Positions 18,701-27,567 of a DNA stretch of 64,000 nucleotides are shown here, one piece after another. The translations under genes were made by a program, and so were the position numbers. This DNA is from Bizionia paragorgiae (GTDB taxonomy: Bacteria; Bacteroidota; Bacteroidia; Flavobacteriales; Flavobacteriaceae). Positions within the stretch are counted from its first letter, which is position 1, and every line of letters begins with the position of its first letter. Where the stretch lies: assembly GCF_900107625.1 (NCBI RefSeq), contig NZ_FNQK01000009.1, forward strand, positions 62,001 through 126,000, written 5' to 3'. The notes beneath the pieces are model-generated. The model was given only the letters and a program-made list of their open reading frames with translations. It was not told where the DNA came from and did no database searches.

Positions 18701-21700
18701 ACCAGTTATGCTCCAAATGAAGTGGCAGAAATCACTGTCTCGACAGCAGCAGAAGATATAGTTGTTAGTGTTGATATTGAGAAAAATCATAAAATTATAA
18801 AATCTTACACCTTACCGCTAAACGCCAACAAGAAAACTATTAGTGTACCTGTAACAGCTAACGATTATGGCGGATTTGTAGTTCATGTAAGTTATGCTGC
18901 GTTTAATAGTTTTCACAGTTCATCATTACTTATTAATGTGCCTTATCCAAAATCGGAATTAGAAATAGAAACCCTAACGTTTAGAGACAAGTTACAACCT
19001 GGTACCGACGAAACGTGGTCCTTTAAAATAAAAGGCCCTAAAGGAGAACAGGTTGCAGCAGAATTATTGGCAAGCATGTACGACGCATCATTAGACCAAT
19101 TTAAGCCACAGCAATGGCAGTTTTCACCGTTATATCAACCACAATACTACTCTCAATCCGGACGATCTGCGTATCGTGCATTTTATAACGCCTCATTTTT
19201 GGTGCGCTTAAGTCCGTCGTATCAAAATGACCCTAGCACTAAAAATTATGACCGTTTTAATTGGTTTGGATTGCATCTAGGAGAAAGATTTTATAACACT
19301 CATTTATATAGAAACAAAGGCATTATCGTTCAGGATGCCGAAATAATGGAGTCTACTGTTTCAAGTGTTCCTATGGAAGAGAAGCTATCTGGGAAAGTTA
19401 ATGATTTACACGTATCCGGTCAAAAAATTAATACAACAGAAATTGTTTTGCGTGGAGTTAGAGTCATTTCAGGTACCAGTACATCCGACCAAAATATCTC
19501 TGATGAAAGGAAAACCTTGTCCAATGTACAGATTAGAAAAAACTTACAAGAAACTGCTTTCTTCTTTCCTCAGTTACAAACGGATAAAGACGGCACTATT
19601 AGTTTTAGTTTTACAAGCCCTGAAGCCTTAACACAATGGAAACTACAATTATTAGCACATACTAAATCCTTAGAGAGCGCTACGACATCTTTGGACGCTG
19701 TAACCCAAAAAGAGCTCATGGTAATTCCCAATGCACCACGGTTTTTACGTGAAGGGGACCGCATTACTATAAGCACTAAAATTGCCAATCTAACCAATAA
19801 ACAATTAAGTGGTACCGCCGTGCTTCAGCTGTTTGATGCACTAAGCAATACGTCTATCGATACGCAGCTAAACAACGGTAATAATACCCGTGAATTCACA
19901 GTATCCGGAAAAGGAAACACGCAAGCCTCTTGGGAAATAACCATTCCTAAAAACATACAAGCTGTCACCTATAAAGTGATAGCACAATCTGGAAATTATA
20001 GCGACGGGGAGCAGAACGTGTTGCCTGTTTTAACCAACCGTATGCTAGTCACGGAATCATTACCGCTATGGGTGAATAGCAACCAGAGTAAAACTTTTAT
20101 TTTAGATAAATTAAAAAATACGACTTCAGCAACATTAAAACATCATAAATTGACTTTAGAGATTACAAGTAATCCGGCTTGGTATGCAGTTCAAGCACTG
20201 CCTTACCTAATGGAATATCCAAACGACAGCAATGAGCAGATATTCTCACAGTATTACGCCAATGCCTTAGCGCATAGCATTGTAACATCGAATCCGAATA
20301 TACAAGCTGTATTTAACCAATGGAAATCAAAAGATGTCTTATTGAGTAACCTTGAAAAGAATCAAGAACTAAAATCTATTCTCATTGAAGAAACCCCATG
20401 GTTACGTGATGCAGAAAGTGAAAGCGAACAAAAAAAACGTATCGCTATGCTGTTTGACTTTAACACCATGTCTAATCATTTAGCAAAAGCGGCACACAAA
20501 TTAGAAAACAATCAATTGGACTCTGGTGCCTGGTCTTGGATTGGTCAATACCGAGAAAACAGATTTATTACGCAACATATTATTTCAGGTTTTGGTCATC
20601 TTAAAACCCTAGGTGTAGACACGGCAAACCAAACTGAAATGATTTCAAAAGCAATAGCTTATTTAGATGCGCAATTTGTAAAAGAGTATAAAGACTTAAC
20701 GAAATATAGTGACAAGGTGGACTTAACTAAAGACCACTTAAGCTACAGCCAGATACACTACTTATATATGCGTAGCTTTTTTACCGACATCAAAACATCA
20801 AAGGAAGTCCGTGACATCATGAGTTATTACCAATCTCAAATTAACTCTTATTGGTTACAGCGTTCTTTATATGCTAAAGGGATGATGGCATTAATCTCCA
20901 ACAGACAAGGAGATCAAAATACCGCGAAGCGCATTTTAAAATCGCTAAAAGAACATAGCATCACCTCTGAAGAGTTAGGCATGTATTGGAAAGAAAACAC
21001 AAGTTCATGGCGTTGGTATGAAGCTCCTATTGAAACCCAAGCTTTGCTTATTGAAGCCTTTTCGGAAATAGAAGCTCCATCAGACCAAAAAACAATGACA
21101 ATAGACCATCTAAAAATGTGGTTACTTAAAAATAAACAAACCACAAATTGGAAAACTACCAAAGCAACTACAAATGCCGTTTATGCCTTATTATTACAAG
21201 GTAGCGATTGGTTAAGCGTTTCTGACGGTGTTGATGTAACGCTAGGCGGGGAAACAATTACCCCAGAAACTCTAGACGGTGTTTCCATAGAAGCCGGAAC
21301 AGGCTATTATAAAACAAGTTGGAATACAACAGAAATAACACCAGAGATGGCGGAAGTCACCCTTTCCAAAAAAGGAAAAGGTAGTGCTTGGGGTAGTGTT
21401 TATTGGCAATATTTTGAGGATTTAGATGCCATTACATTTGCTGAAACCCCATTACAGTTAAAGAAAAAGCTGTTTAAAAAAACACAAACGGACACTGGTG
21501 AGTTACTGACAGATCTTTCTAAAAACACCATACTACACATAGGTGACATTATTCGCGTGCGTATTGAATTAAGAAGTGACCGTACTATGGAATTTGTGCA
21601 CATGAAAGATATGCGTGCTGCAGGATTAGAACCTGTTAATGTATTATCACAGTACAAATATCAAGACGGATTAGGCTATTACGAAGCAACTAAAGACGCA

Positions 21701-21871
21701 TCAACTAATTTCTTTTTTGATTACCTACCTAAAGGCGTTTATGTTTTTGAATATGATTTACGCGTTAATAATGCTGGTGAAATGAGTAATGGTGTTACAA
21801 CAATTCAAAGTCTATATGCTCCTGAATTTACAAGCCATAGTGAAGGTCTAAGAATAACTGCAGAAGACTAA
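15776..21871 (+). CDS. alpha-2-macroglobulin family protein, very large, no thioester cysteine
   Basis: A protein of about 2031 residues with a signal peptide ending 'ADFSYAQ'. I chose the ATG at 15776; the ATG at 15785 is equally plausible and a TTG at 15740 is unlikely. The N-terminal 400 residues are helical. They are followed by macroglobulin beta-domains ('TDRSIYRPGQTVFFKG', 'SVEDYKRPKF'), the bait and A2M region ('SFTSPEALTQWKLQLLAHT') and an alpha/alpha toroid with 'GAWSWIG'. Where thioester-type members carry Y-P-x-x-C-x-E-Q, this one has YPNDSNEQ (Ser about residue 1485), so covalent trapping is unlikely. Bacterial A2Ms are thought to protect the envelope from proteases. It stands alone, with its own terminator. 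Confidence 0.88.
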   Translation: MNFMNKYITLLMVILFADFSYAQDQTYTQLWDAVEQEEIQGLPKSALKTVEAIENKAVAEGNDPQKIKVLLFKAKFALILEENAQLQVVNAFKSKINASTAPTKNLLENVLANLYWQYFQAHRYQFYQRTKTNEKVDTGDFRTWDLTTLIEEIQLYFDRSLEQKNLLQNTDLSDYNVLLSQEKSSKLYRPTLFDFLSYNALDFYKASDASVTKPADHFKIDDPKYFSTKQQFSALSIATSDTLSAQRRALKIYQDLIAFHLKDDDDTALTDVNINRLHYVNSNAVNLDSDDLLYKALKKEIESTKGTPSEARYSYELAQLAFKQGYQYTPQSNPEWRWHLKAALERCNQVIKTYPNTESAERCEYLKQRILSTSLNIQTESNLPINKNAKLLVTYKNIQHLEFSAYALSEKEINRFNDLHKTEEQKAFISKLSATKTWNAPLIDEGDYQSHAIEILLPKLDNGRYLIVGTADNDKVKIAHSLIQVTNTAFVEYQDDGFKVFQFIDRNNGKPLSQAKVTISYEDKSKTQTKTTDAFGKIQLKDKTRRRNKFNIAVTNGSDKAVFQNLYTRGYYHRDIPKKTSYKSFIFTDRSIYRPGQTVFFKGIVIDTDRNRSQVVSGYKTSAKLIDVNGKELSGLELITNDYGSISGEFILPNTGLTGPFAIRLQEKNETYGINSQTFFSVEDYKRPKFKTAFKPITETLKINDSVTVTGEALAFAGATISDAKVVYRVKRQVRYAPWFYRSRYAPPIAEQEIAHGETTTNGKGEYSIPFVAIPDPSVDKKGQPVFSYEVTADVTDINGETQSTTTTINVGYHTITATLSSPKQLDKSNKKQSLQLATKNLNGQFVSATGVLKIYKLQAPNYVLRPRPWEAPDYKNFNKEEFKSLFPYEAYTDEDHSENWQKGAIVFEKEVTTDSLTTIPLGSIKGWDSGAYIISFETKDPYGLHVKTEENTVVYSNKDRVLADNQLFNVTTNKTSYAPNEVAEITVSTAAEDIVVSVDIEKNHKIIKSYTLPLNANKKTISVPVTANDYGGFVVHVSYAAFNSFHSSSLLINVPYPKSELEIETLTFRDKLQPGTDETWSFKIKGPKGEQVAAELLASMYDASLDQFKPQQWQFSPLYQPQYYSQSGRSAYRAFYNASFLVRLSPSYQNDPSTKNYDRFNWFGLHLGERFYNTHLYRNKGIIVQDAEIMESTVSSVPMEEKLSGKVNDLHVSGQKINTTEIVLRGVRVISGTSTSDQNISDERKTLSNVQIRKNLQETAFFFPQLQTDKDGTISFSFTSPEALTQWKLQLLAHTKSLESATTSLDAVTQKELMVIPNAPRFLREGDRITISTKIANLTNKQLSGTAVLQLFDALSNTSIDTQLNNGNNTREFTVSGKGNTQASWEITIPKNIQAVTYKVIAQSGNYSDGEQNVLPVLTNRMLVTESLPLWVNSNQSKTFILDKLKNTTSATLKHHKLTLEITSNPAWYAVQALPYLMEYPNDSNEQIFSQYYANALAHSIVTSNPNIQAVFNQWKSKDVLLSNLEKNQELKSILIEETPWLRDAESESEQKKRIAMLFDFNTMSNHLAKAAHKLENNQLDSGAWSWIGQYRENRFITQHIISGFGHLKTLGVDTANQTEMISKAIAYLDAQFVKEYKDLTKYSDKVDLTKDHLSYSQIHYLYMRSFFTDIKTSKEVRDIMSYYQSQINSYWLQRSLYAKGMMALISNRQGDQNTAKRILKSLKEHSITSEELGMYWKENTSSWRWYEAPIETQALLIEAFSEIEAPSDQKTMTIDHLKMWLLKNKQTTNWKTTKATTNAVYALLLQGSDWLSVSDGVDVTLGGETITPETLDGVSIEAGTGYYKTSWNTTEITPEMAEVTLSKKGKGSAWGSVYWQYFEDLDAITFAETPLQLKKKLFKKTQTDTGELLTDLSKNTILHIGDIIRVRIELRSDRTMEFVHMKDMRAAGLEPVNVLSQYKYQDGLGYYEATKDASTNFFFDYLPKGVYVFEYDLRVNNAGEMSNGVTTIQSLYAPEFTSHSEGLRITAED

Positions 21872-21893
21872 TTTATAAACAGGATTAAAACAC

Positions 21894-21922
21894 AAAAAAG
21901 AGGCTTTTAAAGCCTCTTTTTT
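21894..21922 (+). terminator. intrinsic terminator after the macroglobulin gene
   Basis: A near-perfect hairpin AAAAAAGAGGCTT/AAGCCTCTTTTTT with a short loop, 22 bases after the stop. The T run on both strands means it can also serve the convergent SDR gene. Confidence 0.85.
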
Positions 21923-21947
21923 ATTTAACCGTTTTAAGAATCATAAC

Positions 21948-22673
21948 CTACTTTGACGGTGGCATTGACGGTCGTACTTCGATTTTACTCGGTAAGGTTC
22001 TTGGATTCATTTTTAACAAATCGGTTACTAGCTCTCCTATATCTTCACTTTGAATCTTCCAAGCATCTTCTTCATTTGGTGTGTGACCGTTAAAATGTGT
22101 TGCTACCGATCCTGGCATAATCGTACTCACTTTGATACCGTGCTGACGTAAATCTAACATCACCGCTTGAGTAAATCCTGTAACTCCAAACTTACTAGCA
22201 TTATATGCCGAACCGTTTGCGAAGAAATTCTCTCCTGCCAAACTTGAAATCGTTAAATAATAACCTTTGGTTTTCTTTAGTGAATTCACACTCGCTTTAA
22301 TAGAATTAAAAACACCTGTAAGGTTTGTATCAATTGTGTCTTGCCATTGTTTTTCGGTAATATCTTCAATGTTCCCAAAGTGTCCAATACCAGCATTCGC
22401 TATCATAACATCCAATTGTCCGAAAACATCTTCCACGGCATTTACGGCTTCTTGCTGACTTTTAAGGTTTCGTACATCGGCTTGAAACCCTATAGCTTTA
22501 GCTTCTGTTTTAGTGTTTTCGTTTAATCGCTTAGCAGCGTCTTGAGCAGATTCTAAAGTGCGACTCGTAATGGCTACATTTACCCCTTCTTGCAATAAAC
22601 GTTCTGCAATACCATATCCTATACCTTTTGTACCTCCAGTTATTAAGGCTACTTTATTTTTTAATGTTGTCAT
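21948..22673 (-). CDS. short-chain dehydrogenase/reductase (3-oxoacyl-ACP reductase-like)
   Basis: A 241-residue classical SDR. The cofactor loop is TGGTKGIG (12-19), NAG is at 93-95, the catalytic serine is in TISS (143-144), and Tyr157 and Lys161 form YNASK. The basic residue in TGGTKG and 'SRT' after the second strand suggest NADP(H). The substrate cannot be assigned; the family includes FabG and many alcohol and sugar reductases. The gene is monocistronic or a leader for nothing obvious. A minus-strand TAATTTTG box at 22691-22698 is a possible -7 element. Confidence 0.85.
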   Translation of the reverse strand: MTTLKNKVALITGGTKGIGYGIAERLLQEGVNVAITSRTLESAQDAAKRLNENTKTEAKAIGFQADVRNLKSQQEAVNAVEDVFGQLDVMIANAGIGHFGNIEDITEKQWQDTIDTNLTGVFNSIKASVNSLKKTKGYYLTISSLAGENFFANGSAYNASKFGVTGFTQAVMLDLRQHGIKVSTIMPGSVATHFNGHTPNEEDAWKIQSEDIGELVTDLLKMNPRTLPSKIEVRPSMPPSK

Positions 22674-22749
22674 TGTAAATTTGTTTTACTCAAAATTACA
22701 AAAAAGACGACGGTTTAAAGCATTCTAAAAGTTATGAAAATGATAAAGT

Positions 22750-23277
22750 TTATTTATTTGGTTTGGGTGGATACTGGGTAAATATTTTATCGGTAAGCGT
22801 TCGGAAATGAGATTCTCGTTGTTCTGGAGTCGCTTTAGGGTTAAAATTACTTTCTGCTTTACCTTGCCAAAATAAACCCATTTTTGATTCGTCTACAAAC
22901 TCTATCAATACATTTTGATTCACTTTATGTTGTCCGACAGGAATACCTATAGAGATCCCACCGCCTACTCCTCGACTTCCACCACCAAGTCCGACTCCAA
23001 CATTATTTCGCGATGCTTCTTGATGTTGTGACGTTTTAAAATCGATTAAAAAATCGGGGGTTTCAGAAAGGGACAACCCTTTATTAGACAAACTTGTATT
23101 TATGGCACTAATCAAACGTTTTTCGTCTAACTCACTCAAGCCAGATGCAATATTCGAAAAATAATTATAGGTTTTATAATCTGAAAACACTGCAGTTTTC
23201 TCATAATCTGAAGTCACACGAACTGGACTACAAGCCGTCATGACTATACAAAGTAGTACGAGTTTAATATATTTCAT
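22750..23277 (-). CDS. DUF4136-domain lipoprotein
   Basis: A 175-residue lipoprotein. The signal peptide ends in a lipobox 'IVMTAC' (Cys16) and is followed by 'SDYEKTAVFSDYKTYNYF', the typical start of the DUF4136 domain, and later a Gly-rich segment 'GVGLGGGSRGVGGGISIGIP'. Members are small envelope lipoproteins common in Bacteroidota and Proteobacteria whose role is unknown. It is separated from SDR by 76 bases. Confidence 0.85.
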   Translation of the reverse strand: MKYIKLVLLCIVMTACSPVRVTSDYEKTAVFSDYKTYNYFSNIASGLSELDEKRLISAINTSLSNKGLSLSETPDFLIDFKTSQHQEASRNNVGVGLGGGSRGVGGGISIGIPVGQHKVNQNVLIEFVDESKMGLFWQGKAESNFNPKATPEQRESHFRTLTDKIFTQYPPKPNK

Positions 23278-23372
23278 AGTCTAATAATTTTAATAAATAT
23301 AATTAATTCCTTTTTATCCCTTCACCTAAATCAAATAAAGAATCCTATAATACGATTACTACAAACAAAAAA

Positions 23373-23402
23373 TGCCAGCTAAAAATAAATTTTAAGCTGG
23401 CA
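23373..23402 (-). terminator. intrinsic terminator of the hpt-adk/obgE unit
   Basis: An 8-bp stem TGCCAGCT (23373-23380) with AGCTGGCA (23395-23402); read on the minus strand it is followed by a T-rich stretch. It starts 23 bases after the obgE stop. Confidence 0.75.
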
Positions 23403-23424
23403 CATTTATAAACACTAAGGTGTT

Positions 23425-24423
23425 TTATTTATTAAGCATCGCCCAGAGCTTATCTTTTAATTCTGTAAGCCCTTGCTGTGCTACCGAAGAAATAAATAAG
23501 TATGGAATAGGCAGTTCCTTATCCAGTTGTACTTTAAGTTCTGCTTGCAATTCGTCGTCCAGCATATCACATTTAGAAATCGCTACAACGCGTTCTTTAT
23601 CTAACATTTCCGGATTGTAACGACGAAGTTCATCTAATAGAATATCATATTGTTCTTTAATATCTTTTGCATCCGCAGGAATTAAAAATAATAGTATAGA
23701 GTTACGTTCAATATGACGTAAAAAGTAATACCCTAACCCTTTTCCTTCGGCAGCTCCTTCGATAATTCCAGGGATATCGGCCATTACAAAAGTTTGGAAA
23801 TCACGGTATTTTACGATTCCTAGATTCGGTTTTAGCGTTGTAAACTCATAATCTGCAATTTTTGGTTTCGCAGAAGTCACCACTGATAAAAGCGTTGATT
23901 TCCCGGCATTAGGGAATCCGACTAAACCAACATCAGCAAGCACTTTAAGCTCCAACGTTATTTCCTTTTCTTCTAAAGGAATACCTGGTTGCGCATAACG
24001 TGGCGTTTGGTTGGTAGAGGTTTTAAAGTGCCAGTTTCCTAAGCCCCCTTTTCCACCTTCAGCAACAATAATTTCCTCACCATCTTCGGTGATTTCAAAA
24101 AGAATCTCATTAGTTTCTGTATCTCTTACAACAGTCCCTAAAGGCACTTCTACGTACACATCCTCTCCATCAGATCCACTACTACGGCTTTTACTACCGT
24201 GTTCACCGTGCCCTGCACGAATATGTCGTTTATATTTAAGGTGTAATAATGTCCAAAGATTAGAGTTTCCACGCATTATTACGTGTCCTCCTCGACCTCC
24301 ATCTCCTCCATCTGGTCCTCCTTTTGTAATGTATTTTTCACGATGTAAATGCGTCGATCCTTTCCCTCCGTTTCCAGAAGTTACGTGCATTTTTACGTAA
24401 TCTACAAAATTTCCTTCAGTCAT
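23425..24423 (-). CDS. obgE: Obg-family GTPase ObgE/CgtA
   Basis: A 332-residue protein with the glycine-rich Obg fold at the N-terminus ('[16 protein letters not shown]', '[17 protein letters not shown]'). The GTPase domain follows, with G1 GFPNAGKST (169-177), switch residues 'YEFTTLKPN', G3 DIPG (216-219) and G4 SKCD (283-286, where NKxD is usual). Obg proteins bind the 50S ribosomal subunit and act in ribosome maturation and stress signalling. The C-terminal variable domain is absent, as is common in Bacteroidota. It is 58 bases downstream of hpt-adk and probably cotranscribed. Confidence 0.95.
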   Translation of the reverse strand: MTEGNFVDYVKMHVTSGNGGKGSTHLHREKYITKGGPDGGDGGRGGHVIMRGNSNLWTLLHLKYKRHIRAGHGEHGSKSRSSGSDGEDVYVEVPLGTVVRDTETNEILFEITEDGEEIIVAEGGKGGLGNWHFKTSTNQTPRYAQPGIPLEEKEITLELKVLADVGLVGFPNAGKSTLLSVVTSAKPKIADYEFTTLKPNLGIVKYRDFQTFVMADIPGIIEGAAEGKGLGYYFLRHIERNSILLFLIPADAKDIKEQYDILLDELRRYNPEMLDKERVVAISKCDMLDDELQAELKVQLDKELPIPYLFISSVAQQGLTELKDKLWAMLNK

Positions 24424-24481
24424 TGTATTAGTTTGTATTAAGCGTATGTATTAAAGAACTATTCAAATATAGAATAGGCAC

Positions 24482-25591
24482 TTATAAGGTATCAATTACT
24501 GCGCTTAAACGCTTAGTAATAGATGTGATAGAACCCTCTCCATCAACACCAAAATACTTATCTTGTGCTGTGTAATAACCTTTTAATACGGCTGTTTTAT
24601 TATAATATTGTTTAATTCTATTTCTAATAATACCTTCATCGGCATCATCAGGGCGTCCGCTAGTTTCTCCGCGACCTAATAAACGTTTTACAAGAACCTC
24701 ATCTTCTACTTCTAATGCAATCATAGCATTAATTTGTGAATCTTTAGCACTCATAAGCTCATCTAAAGCTTCTGCCTGTGCTGTTGTTCTTGGAAAACCG
24801 TCGAAAATAAACCCTTTTGCTCCGGCATTTTTTTCGACTTCTTTATTTAGCATATCAATAGTTACTTGGTCCGGAACTAACTCTCCTTTATCCATAAAAG
24901 ATTTAGCTAAAACACCTAAAGCCGTTTCATTTTTTATATTAGAACGAAAAACATCCCCTGTAGAAATATGTACTAGGTTGTATTTGTCTTTTAAATAATC
25001 CGCTTGTGTGCCTTTGCCTGCTCCTGGAGGGCCAAATAATACGATATTTGTCATATGTTGTGTTGTTTTTAATTGGTATATTTCTGGTAAATTTCGTCCC
25101 AATCCGTCGTAGTCTAAACCATAGCCCACAATAAATTTATTCGGAATTTTAATACCGATATAATGAAGTTTAAAATCTTTTTTATATGCTTCAGGTTTGT
25201 AAAAAAGAGTTGCAATAAGGAGTTGTTTTACATTCTCATTTTTAAAAATCCTGTGTATTTCGTGTAATGTATTCCCTGAATCTATAATATCTTCAATGAT
25301 AACAACCGTACGTCCTGTTAAATCCTGGGTTAATCCTATTAAACGCTGAATATCGTCTGTAGACTTTACCCCTTCATAAGATGCTAGTTTTATAAACGTG
25401 ACCTCACAAGGTTTTGGATATTTTTTCACAAAATCACTTACGACCATAAATGAACCATTTAAAACACCTACAAAAACAGGAATTTCATCTTTAAGATCGC
25501 TTGCAACTTCGTGTACTAAACGTGTTATAGCTTCCTCAATTTCTTGTGCAGATATAAATGGTTTAAAGTATTTGTCGTGGAGCTTTATCAT
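24482..25591 (-). CDS. adk: fused hypoxanthine phosphoribosyltransferase-adenylate kinase
   Basis: A single uninterrupted 369-residue frame encodes two enzymes. Residues 1-179 are a purine phosphoribosyltransferase with the PRPP loop 'VVIIEDIIDSGNTL' (96-109), 'GVLNGSFM' and 'IVGYGLDYDGLGRNLPEIY', which makes IMP or GMP from hypoxanthine or guanine. Residues 180-369 are an adenylate kinase with P-loop GPPGAGKGT (187-195), 'STGDVFR', 'FDGFPRT' and 'GRGETSGRPDDADE', which interconverts AMP, ADP and ATP. The Adk part begins at Met180 (25054), so internal initiation of Adk alone is conceivable. obgE follows; purK-purE diverge upstream. A minus-strand TATCTTTG box lies at 25614-25621. Confidence 0.93.
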   Translation of the reverse strand: MIKLHDKYFKPFISAQEIEEAITRLVHEVASDLKDEIPVFVGVLNGSFMVVSDFVKKYPKPCEVTFIKLASYEGVKSTDDIQRLIGLTQDLTGRTVVIIEDIIDSGNTLHEIHRIFKNENVKQLLIATLFYKPEAYKKDFKLHYIGIKIPNKFIVGYGLDYDGLGRNLPEIYQLKTTQHMTNIVLFGPPGAGKGTQADYLKDKYNLVHISTGDVFRSNIKNETALGVLAKSFMDKGELVPDQVTIDMLNKEVEKNAGAKGFIFDGFPRTTAQAEALDELMSAKDSQINAMIALEVEDEVLVKRLLGRGETSGRPDDADEGIIRNRIKQYYNKTAVLKGYYTAQDKYFGVDGEGSITSITKRLSAVIDTL

Positions 25592-25685
25592 AAGGTTGTT
25601 TTTACGAAAGTTGCAAAGATAAGGATTTGCACAACGATATGCGATTTTGAACTCATTTTTTAGAGCCTATTTTCATATTTAAATG

Positions 25686-25693
25686 TATTTTTG
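25686..25693 (+). promoter_or_regulatory. candidate -7 element upstream of purK
   Basis: TATTTTTG matches the Bacteroidota -7 consensus TAnnTTTG, 84 bases before purK in the divergent hpt-adk/purK gap. No convincing -33 TTTG is at the right distance, so this is tentative. Confidence 0.35.
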
Positions 25694-25777
25694 TAGCAAA
25701 TATCTTGATAATTATAAGCGAAATGCATAGTTTATCGCTTTTACTTATAGATTGACGTCTTTTAATAAACAAAAACA

Positions 25778-26929
25778 ATGAATTACTTTTCTTCAGATTT
25801 TAAATTAGGAATACTTGGTGGTGGTCAGCTTGATAAAATGCTACTGAATGAAACTCGCAAATTCGACATTCAAACCTATGTTATCGATCCGAGTGCAGAA
25901 GCACCTAGTAAAATTGCTTGTAATAAGTTCTTTCAAGGTGATTTAATGGATTTCGACACGGTTTACAATTTTGGAAAGCAAGTTGATGTTTTGACTTTTG
26001 AGATTGAAAATGTAAATGTAGATGCATTAGAGAAATTAGAACGCGAAGGCGTAAAAGTTTACCCGTCATCTAAAAATCTACGCACCATTCAAAATAAAGC
26101 TACTCAGAAATTATTTTATTTAGACCACAATTTACCAACCTCAACATTTTCTCGCTTTGCCTATGCTTCCGAAATTGAAGACGCTATTGCTAATGGCGGA
26201 CTAAAATGCCCGTTTGTTTGGAAAAGCACTCAATTTGGTTATGATGGTACTGGTGTTAAAATAGTACGATCACTTCAAGATTTAGAACATCTTCCTAAAG
26301 GCGAATGCATTGCTGAAGAACTGGTTGATTTTAAAACCGAATTAGCGGTTATTGTAGCTAGAAACACCTCTGGAGAGGTTAAAACCTACCCCGTAGTAGA
26401 AATGGAGTTTCACCCTGAAGCGAACCAAGTCGAATACGTAATTTGTCCTGCACGACTACCAGAAGCTATTGCTAAAAAAGCACAGGATGTCGCTTTAGCT
26501 GTATCTAAAGCCTATAATCATGTTGGCCTATTGGCTGTAGAATTATTTCTCACTAAAGACGACAAGATATTAATTAACGAAGTAGCGCCGAGACCTCACA
26601 ATTCAGGTCATCAAACTATTGAAGCCAGTTATACCTCACAGTTTGAACAACACTTACGTGCGATTTTAAACTTACCCTTAGGGGAAACAAAAAGTAAGCT
26701 AGGTGGGATTATGGTTAACTTAGTTGGTGCCGAAAATTATACGGGCGATGTTATTTACGAAAACATAGAGGCTATTATGAAAATGGAAGGGGTAACCCCT
26801 CACATTTACGGTAAGAAGCAAACCCGACCATTCCGAAAGATGGGGCACGTAACCATTGTTAATGAAAATTTAAATACTGCACGAGAAGTTGCAGAAAAAG
26901 TAAAAAATACGATTAGAGTAATTAGCTAA
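25778..26929 (+). CDS. purK: 5-(carboxyamino)imidazole ribonucleotide synthase PurK
   Basis: A 383-residue ATP-grasp enzyme. The N-terminal fold starts 'LGILGGGQLDKML', the ATP-binding part has 'CPFVWKSTQFGYDGTGV', and the catalytic part reads 'LAVELFLTKDDKILINEVAPRPHNSGHQTIEA'. PurK carboxylates aminoimidazole ribonucleotide with ATP and bicarbonate in de novo purine synthesis; its product is used by PurE, encoded 25 bases downstream. Confidence 0.96.
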   Translation: MNYFSSDFKLGILGGGQLDKMLLNETRKFDIQTYVIDPSAEAPSKIACNKFFQGDLMDFDTVYNFGKQVDVLTFEIENVNVDALEKLEREGVKVYPSSKNLRTIQNKATQKLFYLDHNLPTSTFSRFAYASEIEDAIANGGLKCPFVWKSTQFGYDGTGVKIVRSLQDLEHLPKGECIAEELVDFKTELAVIVARNTSGEVKTYPVVEMEFHPEANQVEYVICPARLPEAIAKKAQDVALAVSKAYNHVGLLAVELFLTKDDKILINEVAPRPHNSGHQTIEASYTSQFEQHLRAILNLPLGETKSKLGGIMVNLVGAENYTGDVIYENIEAIMKMEGVTPHIYGKKQTRPFRKMGHVTIVNENLNTAREVAEKVKNTIRVIS

Positions 26930-26954
26930 TCACAATATATAAAACAGAAAAAAA

Positions 26955-27440
26955 ATGAGTAAAGTAGCCGTAATCATGGGGAGCAATAGTGATCTTCCTG
27001 TAATGCAAGATGCCATAGACATTTTAAAGGAATTTGAGATAGAAGTAGAAGTCGATATTGTCTCTGCACACCGTACTCCAGAAAAACTATTTGATTTTAG
27101 TAAAAACGCACATTCACGTGGTGTTTCTGTTATTATTGCTGGCGCTGGTGGTGCTGCTCATTTACCTGGAATGGTAGCTTCCTTGTCTCCATTACCCATT
27201 ATTGGAGTACCTGTAAAAAGTAGCAACTCTATTGATGGTTGGGACTCTGTATTATCCATATTACAAATGCCTGGAGGCGTACCTGTTGCTACAGTAGCTT
27301 TAAACGGTGCAAAAAATGCGGGAATTTTGGCAGCTCAAATTATTGGAAGCCATGATAAGCTTGTTTTAGACAAAATTATAGCCTACAAAGAAGGCTTAAA
27401 ACAAAAGGTAGAAGATGCTGCTAAAGCAGTCCAACAATAA
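26955..27440 (+). CDS. purE: N5-carboxyaminoimidazole ribonucleotide mutase PurE
   Basis: A 161-residue class I PurE with 'IMGSNSDLPVM' (7-17), the substrate loop SAHRTP (37-42), 'AGAGGAAHLPGM' and 'LQMPGGVPVATV'. It moves the carboxyl group of the PurK product from N5 to C4 to give CAIR. It is the second gene of a purKE operon that ends in a terminator. Confidence 0.96.
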   Translation: MSKVAVIMGSNSDLPVMQDAIDILKEFEIEVEVDIVSAHRTPEKLFDFSKNAHSRGVSVIIAGAGGAAHLPGMVASLSPLPIIGVPVKSSNSIDGWDSVLSILQMPGGVPVATVALNGAKNAGILAAQIIGSHDKLVLDKIIAYKEGLKQKVEDAAKAVQQ

Positions 27441-27443
27441 TAT

Positions 27444-27472
27444 AAAAAAGCTCTAATTTCAGGGCTTTTTTT
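27444..27472 (+). terminator. intrinsic terminator of purKE
   Basis: AAAAAAGCTCT pairs with the AGGGCTTTTTT arm across a 6-base loop (one G-T pair), with a T run, 4 bases after the purE stop. Confidence 0.75.
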
Positions 27473-27539
27473 ACACGCTTAAACGGCGGAATAGAGCGAT
27501 GAGAATTCTACTAACGCTATGAAAATTGAAAGCATAAAA

Positions 27540-27567
27540 AAAAGCCTCAGAATAATCTGAGGCTTTT
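27540..27567 (-). terminator. hairpin with T run on the minus strand
   Basis: A perfect 12-bp stem AAAAGCCTCAGA/TCTGAGGCTTTT with a 4-base loop. The eight-A run on its left makes it a good terminator for minus-strand transcription, yet no minus-strand gene is annotated to its right. On the plus strand only four T follow. Otherwise the purE-M3 peptidase gap (27441-27700) holds nothing recognised. Confidence 0.55.

Noticed and set aside
24011-24400. Open frame of 129 codons on the plus strand opposite obgE
   Set aside because: It is antisense to the conserved, glycine-rich Obg fold; the repeating GGN/CCN codons produce the open frame by chance.
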